From Devosia sp. (GTDB lineage: Bacteria > Pseudomonadota > Alphaproteobacteria > Rhizobiales > Devosiaceae): DNA of 9,194 bases. The stretch's first letter is position 1, and each line of letters starts with the position of its first letter. Below the pieces are notes generated by a model that did no database searches, was not told the origin of the DNA, and worked only from the letters and a program-made list of their open reading frames with translations. Of the stretch, positions 1 to 5,667 are shown piece by piece. The stretch covers positions 1 to 9,194 of the forward strand of contig JAQGKH010000190.1 of the NCBI GenBank assembly GCA_028290225.1, given 5' to 3'. The position numbers and the translations under genes are program-made.

Positions 1-447
1 CCGAGCGAGATGCACTGGAACTGGGGCCTGGTCGCGGCGCTGGGTACGGTGGTGTTCGGCTCGCTCGCCACCGTGCAGACCCGGGCGCTGGCGGGGGAAA
101 ACACCACGGTGCTCATGGTGTTCTATACGGTTGGGCTGACGGTGTTCACCGCCCTGCCGGCGCTGTGGGCCTGGCAGCCGGTTGCCACCGGGGATTGGCC
201 GCTGCTGCTGGCGGTGGGCGTGCTCGCACAGACCGGCCAGTATTGCTATCTGCGTGCCTACCAGAGCAATCCGGCCAATCTGCTGGCGCCCCTGGGGTAT
301 CTGTCGATCGTGTTGGCGAGCGCTGCAGGCTTTGTGGCCTTTGGCGAAATCCCGAGCCCGAGCACGATTGTGGGGATCGCCATCATCATCGGCGCCTTGC
401 TGCTGACGTCCCGGCTGGATCGGCCCAGGCCAGCGGCGGTGCCCTGA
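1..447 (+). CDS. EamA/DMT-family transporter, C-terminal half (5' end outside window)
   Basis: This is an inner-membrane carrier of the drug/metabolite transporter superfamily; the substrate cannot be told. The reading frame is open from base 1 (Pro-Ser-Glu before the first Met at base 10), so that Met is probably internal. About 148 residues remain, which matches one of the two five-helix EamA repeats of a usual protein of about 290-300 residues. Counting from the Met at base 10, hydrophobic segments lie near residues 6-25, 33-54, 63-80, 90-111 and 119-133. The repeat ends with the typical EamA signature: a helix, the FGEIPS segment, then a Gly/Ile/Leu-rich last helix (FGE at residues 111-113), and a short charged tail. 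It converges on the deacetylase gene downstream. The family is fairly certain; substrate and direction of transport are not. Confidence 0.85.
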   Translation, partial: PSEMHWNWGLVAALGTVVFGSLATVQTRALAGENTTVLMVFYTVGLTVFTALPALWAWQPVATGDWPLLLAVGVLAQTGQYCYLRAYQSNPANLLAPLGYLSIVLASAAGFVAFGEIPSPSTIVGIAIIIGALLLTSRLDRPRPAAVP

Positions 448-461
448 ACCCCTGCCCAAGC

Positions 462-489
462 AAAAACCCCCGGCCGAAGACCGGGGGTT
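462..489 (-). terminator. Rho-independent terminator of the minus-strand deacetylase gene
   Basis: A perfect 9-bp stem pairs bases 465-473 with 481-489 around a 7-base loop. Read on the minus strand, the loop contains C(UUCG)G, an especially stable tetraloop, and the hairpin is followed directly by five U residues (the A run at 462-466, two of which also close the stem). This is a textbook intrinsic terminator about 58 bases past the stop codon of the minus-strand gene. On the plus strand no T run follows, so it would serve the transporter gene only weakly, if at all. Confidence 0.9.
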
Positions 490-508
490 CACCGCAATGG
501 TGGCGGCA

Positions 509-538
509 CGGTTCGCGCAGGGAGGACCGCGCGAACCG
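509..538. repeat. Perfect inverted repeat in the convergent gap
   Basis: Bases 509-518 are perfectly complementary to 529-538, giving a 10-bp GC-rich stem with a 10-base loop. It has no T run on either side, so it is not a standard intrinsic terminator. It lies between the deacetylase stop codon (547-549) and the main terminator hairpin. It could be a backup terminator, an RNA 3'-end stabiliser, or a small dispersed palindrome. Confidence 0.6.
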
Positions 539-546
539 CATGGGCG

Positions 547-3060
547 CTAGCCCGGCCGCCGGGCCGGCTGAAGCAGGTTGGCCATCAGGCGGAAGGCGCC
601 TGGGGTCAGCTTGTCGAGCTGGTGATGCAGGATAAGGCTGGTATGGGTGTGGCGCCCCTGGCCGATCTCGGCTGACAAGAGCGAGCCGGCCAGCGGCTCC
701 TCGCCCGGATCGCTCATGGCCAGCAGCGCCTTATAGGCCGGGTCCCATTCGGAGGCGAAATACAGCCCGCGTTCCTTGTCCCAGTTCGCCCAATCTTCCG
801 GCCCGATCGTGTTGGGATAATTGAGCAGCGGATGATCGGGCTCGAGCACCTCCACGGGCGCCTCGGCATCGGTGACGCGATAGCGGATGGAAGGCGAGCC
901 GATGGTGAGCGGCGCCAACGGCACGGTTTGCGGATCCCAGCCATCGGAAGGACGGTGATACAGCGTCACCAGATGCCCCCCATTGCGCACCCAGTCGTGC
1001 ACGCCGGGCAAGGCTGCTACCAGATCGTCGCGACGCCCGAAGCTGAAAATGCCGACCACCAGCGTATCGAGGTCGCGGTAAGCGCCCGCTTCCATGTCGG
1101 CGGGGGTCAGTTCGGTCAGCGCTACGCCGAGGCGCTTGAGCCAGGTGGCTACATTGTCATTGCCGCCCCCGATATAGCCGATCCGGCCTTCGGGAATGAC
1201 TGCCTCCACCGACTGCACCGGCACCGCCACTTCGGTGGGCACCACCGAGCGGCCGATATGGGGATAGCTGAAGACATTGATGGCAAAGGCCGGCTTGCCA
1301 AGGAGCTGTGGTGCGATAGTGATGCGCGCCGTGCCCGGATCGGCCGGCGGCGCCAGCTCGAAGGTACCAGCCGCGCTGCCGGTCTGGCCCGTCGGGGTCA
1401 TGCTCCAGCCCTCGGGCAGGTCGAACCGGAGATCGGCAGTGGTGCCACCCGCCACAACGGCGCTCATTTCCACCGGCTTGAGCTCGGTTTCCGTGTTGAA
1501 CACCACGGCATCGGGCTTGAGTTCCAGCGAGGCCTGAGGAAGCACCCGCAGCGCGTCCTCCAGGTCAATATCGAGCACCGCCGCATAGCCCGAGATGTGC
1601 GCGGTCAGCCGCACAAAGGCATCGCCATTACCCCCCAGCGGATCGAACTGCTCGGTCAGCGGGTTAGTCAGGGCGGCATCGGCGGCGACATTGACGGTCA
1701 CGCCATCCTCGGCCGGGGCGCCGCTGGCGATGCCCTCGCGGGCCACCACTTCCACCCCATCAAGGGTGACGGCTGCCGGCGCATCGACGATGGCCTTGAC
1801 GACGATCTCCTCGCCCGGGCGCAGATCGGCGCCATCGGTATAGGCGCGAATCTGCATGCCGGCCGCGGTGGCCAGCGCCAGATCGGTTTCCCGGATCTTG
1901 CGGCTGAGGCGGTGCGCTACCTGGTCCTGCAGTTCGGGCGGCACGGCGCCTTGCGCCTGCTTGAGTGCCTTGCCGATTTCCACCAGCTTGCCGGTGACGC
2001 CGACGGGGTCGCCATAATCGGCCACGGCTTCCTCGATCAGCCCCTGGGCGTTGCGCAGGGCGTCGGCGGCAGCGACGGGCATGCCGTCGAGTTCGGCGAT
2101 CTGCCCCACGGTGGCGATCAACCCTTCGCGGATATCCTGTTCGGGCTGGCCCGCCTGGCCGATCGACGCCCAGCTCAGATTGATCGGCCATTCGGTTTGC
2201 GGGTCCGGGCGCCAGCGGCCCATGCCCTGGGTCAGGTGGCAGGAGCGCGACCATTCCCCCATCTGGGGGAAGGTGGCGCCCGAAATCGGGTCGCGCTCGG
2301 GCGCCTTGATCACGAGGGTTGTGGGTGGGGGCGGGGTTTCATCGTCGTAAACGCCGCCACCGCCGCCCCAGGCGGGCTGATAAATCTTGGGCACCGTCCA
2401 GGGCTTGAGCCCGGCAGCGATCTGCTCGGGAAATTCTTCGGCATTGCCCGAAAGGTCGGCCACGATAAAGGTCGCGACATTGGCAGCGCGATGGTGTCCG
2501 TGCTGGCCGCCCACATCAAGGAAGCAGTTCATGATCACATCGGGCTTGTAGTGGCGCACTGCCCAGGTCATGCGCTCGATCACCCGGTCCCGGCCCCAGC
2601 GATCGATGGTGGCATTGGGATCCTTGGAAAAGCCGAAATCGTGCATGTGATCGTGGTGACCCTGGCTGCCAAAGGCCAGCGAGGCATCGAGCGATCGGGA
2701 GGCCTCGGTCATTTCGCGGGTGCGCAGCACGCCCAGCACCGAGCCCAGTTCGGGGCCGATGGCATTCTGTCCGCCTTCGCCGCGGGTGATGCAGTAGAGG
2801 ACCGGACGGATGCCATAGACATGGCGCAGCGCCGCCAGCATGGCGCTCGGCTCGTCATCGGGATGGGCCCCGGTGGTCATCAGGGTCACGGTGGAGGTCA
2901 GCCGCTCGAGCTGACGGTAGAGCTTGATGAGCGCGGGCTCGCTTTGCTGCTGCGCGATCAGGTCCAGGTCCGATGCGGGCGCTGCCCAGGCCGGGATCTG
3001 CGTCGCCGCCAGCAATGGGGGCACCGATGCGATAAAAGTTCGACGGGTCAATCGAGTCAT
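547..3060 (-). CDS. Tat-exported PIG-L (LmbE-like) family deacetylase with C-terminal amidotransferase-like domain
   Basis: An 837-residue protein predicted to be exported and to remove acyl groups from an N-acylated sugar or similar amide using zinc. The N-terminus has a twin-arginine signal (T5-R6-R7-T-F-I), a hydrophobic stretch, and a likely cleavage site after A24-W-A26. The PIG-L domain spans about residues 55-250. It has the AHPDDE motif at 65-70 (H66 and D69 likely zinc ligands, D68 likely general base) and a distal QHGHH motif at 186-190 where the family usually has HPDH. Residues about 300-610 hold a helical stretch, then beta-rich sequence with an immunoglobulin-like feel. Residues about 620-837 look like a class I glutamine amidotransferase/ThuA-like fold (GYIGGGNDN at 628-636). 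Family PIG-L proteins are usually 200-300 residues, so this is a long multidomain form. The ATG is supported by an AAGGAGAGG Shine-Dalgarno 8 bases upstream. The substrate is unknown. Confidence 0.85.
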   Translation of the reverse strand: MTRLTRRTFIASVPPLLAATQIPAWAAPASDLDLIAQQQSEPALIKLYRQLERLTSTVTLMTTGAHPDDEPSAMLAALRHVYGIRPVLYCITRGEGGQNAIGPELGSVLGVLRTREMTEASRSLDASLAFGSQGHHDHMHDFGFSKDPNATIDRWGRDRVIERMTWAVRHYKPDVIMNCFLDVGGQHGHHRAANVATFIVADLSGNAEEFPEQIAAGLKPWTVPKIYQPAWGGGGGVYDDETPPPPTTLVIKAPERDPISGATFPQMGEWSRSCHLTQGMGRWRPDPQTEWPINLSWASIGQAGQPEQDIREGLIATVGQIAELDGMPVAAADALRNAQGLIEEAVADYGDPVGVTGKLVEIGKALKQAQGAVPPELQDQVAHRLSRKIRETDLALATAAGMQIRAYTDGADLRPGEEIVVKAIVDAPAAVTLDGVEVVAREGIASGAPAEDGVTVNVAADAALTNPLTEQFDPLGGNGDAFVRLTAHISGYAAVLDIDLEDALRVLPQASLELKPDAVVFNTETELKPVEMSAVVAGGTTADLRFDLPEGWSMTPTGQTGSAAGTFELAPPADPGTARITIAPQLLGKPAFAINVFSYPHIGRSVVPTEVAVPVQSVEAVIPEGRIGYIGGGNDNVATWLKRLGVALTELTPADMEAGAYRDLDTLVVGIFSFGRRDDLVAALPGVHDWVRNGGHLVTLYHRPSDGWDPQTVPLAPLTIGSPSIRYRVTDAEAPVEVLEPDHPLLNYPNTIGPEDWANWDKERGLYFASEWDPAYKALLAMSDPGEEPLAGSLLSAEIGQGRHTHTSLILHHQLDKLTPGAFRLMANLLQPARRPG

Positions 3061-3068
3061 CTAGTCGT

Positions 3069-3077
3069 CCTCTCCTT
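3069..3077 (-). promoter_or_regulatory. Strong Shine-Dalgarno of the deacetylase gene
   Basis: On the minus strand the sequence AAGGAGAGG ends 8 bases before the ATG at 3060. It is close to the ideal anti-16S match and fixes this ATG as the start, which also gives an intact twin-arginine signal peptide. Confidence 0.8.
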
Positions 3078-3140
3078 GACTGCCACGCCCAACCCCTCCG
3101 GCCGACCGTGTGACAGTTGCACGGCAGCTTGGGGGCCCAA

Positions 3141-3163
3141 TTAACTCAACTCAAGTGTGTTAA
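3141..3163. promoter_or_regulatory. AT-rich imperfect dyad upstream of the deacetylase gene, possible operator
   Basis: A 23-base element has arms TTAAC and GTTAA and pairs at 8 of 11 positions about base 3152. It is conspicuous because its AT-rich ends stand out from GC-rich surroundings. It sits about 80-100 bases before the deacetylase start, where a LysR-type activator often binds. A second small palindrome (TTGGG, 2 bases, CCCAA at 3129-3140) lies between it and the gene. No convincing -35/-10 pair could be assigned, so a role as operator is inference. Confidence 0.35.
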
Positions 3164-3189
3164 TCGGCTTTTTTGCCAGAGGTGAAACC

Positions 3190-3205
3190 GCGATGCGGCC
3201 ATCGC
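3190..3205 (-). other. Small hairpin after the LysR gene, no clear terminator
   Basis: GCGATG at 3190-3195 pairs with CATCGC at 3200-3205 around four bases, 17 bases past the LysR stop codon. Only three U residues follow on the minus strand. A further GGC-A6-GCC element lies at 3167-3178. Neither is a convincing terminator, so read-through from the LysR gene into the deacetylase gene is possible. Confidence 0.35.
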
Positions 3206-3221
3206 CCCTCAAGCGCCGGCG

Positions 3222-4229
3222 TCAGGTGTTGGGCCAGGGGTTCTGGCGCAGCCGCTCGACGGCATAGCCGTGGAACGTGGCCGGCGCGAAATGCAGGCTC
3301 GCCCCGACCCGGACCATCAGACCAAAGAAGTGGGACGGCAGTTCGGCATCCTCGAGCGGGCGGAACACCAGGTTCTCGTTGCCGGTTTCGCTGTAGGCGC
3401 CGATCGAGGTGGTGATGGCGACGTGGTAGCCGGTGCGGGCCAGCTCCACCAGCATGGCATTGGAGCCGACTTCCAGAACCGGCATCTTGAGCAGGTTCAA
3501 TTCTTCCAGCAATGGATCGATGGCTTCGCGGATCGACAGTCCGGCCTTGCCGATGGCCACGGGGTGGGCAAAGCAATCGGCGAGCCGCAGTCGCGGAACC
3601 TGGGCCAGCGGATGGTCGCGCACCATCAGGGCACCCACCAGCACCTCGTGCTGGGTGGACATCTGCACCAGGCGCGGCGGTCCGGTCACAAAGGCAAAGC
3701 CGATATCGACATGCTCGTCATCGAGTTGCTTGATCACATCCGAGGAGGAGGTGACGGTGACATCGACATGGATGGTGGGGTAGCGCGCCATGAAGCCCGA
3801 GATCAGCTGGGGCAGCACGAAAAGGCCGATGGTTTCGGAGGTGGCAATGCGCACCGTGCCCGTTTTCAGGCCCCGCAGCATGTCGAGTTCGGAAATTGCT
3901 GCCTCGATGGGCGCCGACAGGCGGCAGACATGCCGGTACAGCACCTCCCCGGCGGGGGTCAGGCGCATGCGGCGGCCGTCCCGCTGGAACAGGCTCATGT
4001 CGAGGGCGTCTTCCAGCTGGGCAATCTGGCGGGAAATTGCCGAGGACGCGACATTGAGCCGGCGCGAACATTCCCGCACCGACAAGGTTTCGGCCACAGC
4101 GCGAAAATAGATCATGGCAGGCTGGTAAAGCAGCCGGGTCAGCAGCTGCGTCGACAAGGTCCGGGCGCCAGCGCGTGGCGCGTCCTCCCCCACACCGAAA
4201 GGCGTTTCCTGCTCGTCTCCTGCTGCCAA
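3222..4229 (-). CDS. LysR-family transcriptional regulator
   Basis: A 335-residue LysR-type regulator, cytoplasmic and DNA-binding. The winged helix-turn-helix covers about residues 38-97, with a recognition helix around A61-S-S-A-I-S-R-Q-I-A-Q-L-E73 and the family's F81-x-R and L90-T-P-A-G wing. Residues about 124-330 form the periplasmic-binding-protein-like effector domain. The start is a TTG at 4227-4229 with a GAGG about 9 bases before it; no in-frame ATG or GTG lies between it and the upstream stop codon. A GTG at 4191-4193 is an alternative, giving a more usual length. The first ATG (4113-4115) would cut into helix 1. The gene diverges from the M24 enzyme gene and precedes the deacetylase gene by 161 bases on the same strand, so it most likely controls the former and perhaps the latter. 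Its effector is unknown. Confidence 0.9.
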   Translation of the reverse strand: MAAGDEQETPFGVGEDAPRAGARTLSTQLLTRLLYQPAMIYFRAVAETLSVRECSRRLNVASSAISRQIAQLEDALDMSLFQRDGRRMRLTPAGEVLYRHVCRLSAPIEAAISELDMLRGLKTGTVRIATSETIGLFVLPQLISGFMARYPTIHVDVTVTSSSDVIKQLDDEHVDIGFAFVTGPPRLVQMSTQHEVLVGALMVRDHPLAQVPRLRLADCFAHPVAIGKAGLSIREAIDPLLEELNLLKMPVLEVGSNAMLVELARTGYHVAITTSIGAYSETGNENLVFRPLEDAELPSHFFGLMVRVGASLHFAPATFHGYAVERLRQNPWPNT

Positions 4230-4259
4230 GCTGGCGTCCTCGCTGCTGCCGTTTTGAGA

Positions 4260-4311
4260 ACAATGTGCGCTGAAATCTGAAATTGCAAGCGCACTCGCGA
4301 TAGTGGATTAT
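4260..4311. promoter_or_regulatory. Divergent promoter and operator region between the LysR gene and the M24 gene
   Basis: Three overlapping signals are visible. First, an inverted repeat: GTGCGCT at 4265-4271 pairs with AGCGCAC at 4288-4294 across 16 bases. Second, inside it, CTGAAAT is repeated in tandem at 4270-4276 and 4277-4283. Third, the self-complementary hexamer TTGCAA at 4283-4288 can serve as -35 both ways: on plus, 17 bases then GATTAT (4306-4311); on minus, 17 bases then CATTGT (4265-4260). The hexamers match the sigma-70 consensus at 4 of 6 positions or fewer, so the promoters are candidates. The dyad is a good candidate binding site for the neighbouring LysR protein, which typically acts from such divergent regions. 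Confidence 0.5.
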
Positions 4312-4323
4312 CCCTGTCGAACA

Positions 4324-4337
4324 GTGCCGGTCGGCAC
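4324..4337. repeat. Short perfect inverted repeat in the 5' leader of the M24 gene
   Basis: GTGCCG and CGGCAC flank two bases, just downstream of the candidate -10 element, so it lies at or after the likely transcription start. It could be an operator half-pair or a small leader hairpin; the arms are only 6 bp. Confidence 0.35.
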
Positions 4338-4343
4338 GACCAG

Positions 4344-4367
4344 TGTGATGCGACAGGAGGAATCACA
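4344..4367 (+). promoter_or_regulatory. Shine-Dalgarno of the M24 gene inside a small inverted repeat
   Basis: AGGAGGA at 4355-4361 is a strong Shine-Dalgarno five bases before the ATG at 4367 and settles the start. It is flanked by TGTGAT (4344-4349) and ATCACA (4362-4367), which could pair into a 6-bp stem with the Shine-Dalgarno in the loop and the first base of the start codon in the stem. The arms resemble CRP half-sites, but the 12-base gap is wrong for CRP. Confidence 0.55.
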
Positions 4368-5575
4368 TGAGCTTCGCGTTTTCCGAGGGCAATCCCGTCG
4401 AGGATCTGTCCAAGCTGCACAAGCCCCCGTTCGATACCAATCGGCTGGACCGGCTGATGGAGGAAGCCAATCTCGACGCCCTCCTCGTCACCTCCAAGCA
4501 CAGCATCCAGTATCTGCTGGGCGGCTACCGCTTCTTTTTCTACGATTTCATGGATGCGCACGGGCTCAGCCGCTACCTGCCGTTTTTTGTTTACATCAAG
4601 GGCAAGCCGCTCGATTCGTCCTATGTGGGCGCACCAATGGAGCGCTACGAAAAGCAGCTGGGCAGCTTCTGGGTATCCAATCTCGATCTCAAGAACTTCA
4701 AGAGCCCCGGCTTTGCCGCAGCGGCGGCCGAACAGCTCAAGCGCATGAATGGCGGCAAGGGCCGGATCGGCATTGAAGTGGGCTTCATGCCCATCGATGC
4801 CTATAACGTGCTCACCGAACAGCTGCCCGACGCCGAGCTGGTGGATGGCACCTTCACGCTGGAAATCCTGCGGGCGCTCAAGACCCCCGAGGAGCTCGAA
4901 CTCGTGCGCCTGGCTTCCGAGAAGGTGGTGGATGCCATGCTCGCGGTGATGTCGAGCCATGGGCCCGGCACCACCAAGCGCGAATTGTTCGAAGCGCTGC
5001 GCCGCGAGGAAACCAATCGCGGCGTGAAGTTCGAATATGCCCTGACCAATATGGGCGTTGCCTTCAACCGTGCTCCCTATGACCAGGTGTGGCAGGAAGG
5101 GGAAACGCTGGCCCTCGATTCCGGCGGTAACTACAAGGGCTATATCGGCGACCTGTGCCGCATGGCTTATCCCGGCACGCCCGACCAGGAACTGGTTGAC
5201 CTGCTGGGCCAGGTCGAGGAAGTCCAGCAGGCGGCCCGCAAGGGCCTTCGCGCCGGTGTGCGCGGCGGCGATATCTTCGAGTGGGCCAATGACGCGCTCG
5301 CCCGGTGCTCGGCCAAGGACAAGATGTTCTTTTCGGCCCATGGCATGGGCATTGTAAGCCACGAAGCCCCCTGGCTGATGCCCAATGCGGTGCCGACCTA
5401 TCCGGCCTATCACCGCGACAAGCCGCTGGAAGCAGGGATGGTGGTTTCCATCGAAACCGAGCTGCACCACACCGGCCGCGGCTTCATCAAGCTGGAAGAC
5501 ACGGTGGCGATCAAGCAAGACGGCTTTGAAGCCTATGGCGATCATGGCCGCGGCTGGAACATCGCCGGCCAGTAA
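4367..5575 (+). CDS. M24-family metallohydrolase (Xaa-Pro peptidase/creatinase fold)
   Basis: A 402-residue cytoplasmic enzyme with the two-domain creatinase/prolidase layout. Residues about 20-160 form the N-terminal domain, with the motif T42-S-K-H-S-I-Q-Y-L-L-G-G-Y-R. Residues about 170-395 form the pita-bread catalytic domain. All five dinuclear metal ligands are present: D251 (ALDSGG), D262 (GYIGDLCR), H325 (SAHGMG), E363 (SIETE) and E377 (KLED). H332 is the usual second active-site histidine. Intact ligands favour a metal-dependent peptidase or ectoine-hydrolase-like enzyme over creatinase itself, which does not use metal. The Tyr/Phe-rich stretch at 54-60 and the following DAHGLSRY segment seem typical of a subgroup without a defined substrate. 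It is the first gene of the plus-strand run and diverges from the LysR gene, so it is probably that regulator's main target. Family certain, substrate unknown. Confidence 0.88.
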   Translation: MSFAFSEGNPVEDLSKLHKPPFDTNRLDRLMEEANLDALLVTSKHSIQYLLGGYRFFFYDFMDAHGLSRYLPFFVYIKGKPLDSSYVGAPMERYEKQLGSFWVSNLDLKNFKSPGFAAAAAEQLKRMNGGKGRIGIEVGFMPIDAYNVLTEQLPDAELVDGTFTLEILRALKTPEELELVRLASEKVVDAMLAVMSSHGPGTTKRELFEALRREETNRGVKFEYALTNMGVAFNRAPYDQVWQEGETLALDSGGNYKGYIGDLCRMAYPGTPDQELVDLLGQVEEVQQAARKGLRAGVRGGDIFEWANDALARCSAKDKMFFSAHGMGIVSHEAPWLMPNAVPTYPAYHRDKPLEAGMVVSIETELHHTGRGFIKLEDTVAIKQDGFEAYGDHGRGWNIAGQ

Positions 5576-5588
5576 TTGTTGCGCACCG

Positions 5589-5621
5589 ATGCCGGCTCCC
5601 GGTTGCACGAGGAGCCGGCAT
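5589..5621 (+). promoter_or_regulatory. Perfect 11-bp hairpin between the M24 and isomerase genes
   Basis: Bases 5589-5599 pair perfectly with 5611-5621 around an 11-base loop, starting 14 bases after the M24 stop codon. There is no T run, so it is not a standard terminator. The right arm contains GGAG and the AT of the ATG at 5620, so that possible start would be masked in the folded RNA. It may be an attenuator, an mRNA processing or stabilising element, or a translational switch. Confidence 0.6.
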
Positions 5622-5667
5622 GGGTACATTCACCGCACCATTCTCCCCAGCTGAATCGAGATTTGTG

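Noticed and set aside
832..3144. 770-codon plus-strand open frame opposite the deacetylase gene
   Set aside because: It is the antisense of a gene with clear motifs, and its translation is rich in His, Gly, Arg and Gln with no recognisable domain, as expected from the complement of GC-rich coding DNA.
3160..3576. Second minus-strand gene of 138 codons overlapping the LysR 3' end
   Set aside because: It sits in another frame inside the LysR effector domain, is Arg/Pro/Gly-rich, and has no ribosome binding site or recognisable motif.
4344..4367. CRP/FNR-type binding site
   Set aside because: The half-sites TGTGAT and ATCACA look right, but the spacing of 12 bases is too wide for a CRP dimer and it lies over the ribosome binding site.
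4367..5575. Creatinase or ectoine hydrolase as a specific name for the M24 enzyme
   Set aside because: The fold and length fit, but creatinase does not keep the full metal set, and the partner genes of ectoine breakdown are not present here, so only the family is claimed.
4139..5629. 496-codon minus-strand open frame opposite the M24 gene
   Set aside because: It overlaps the M24 gene, whose metal ligands are all intact, and runs into the LysR gene. Low-complexity antisense composition and no motifs.
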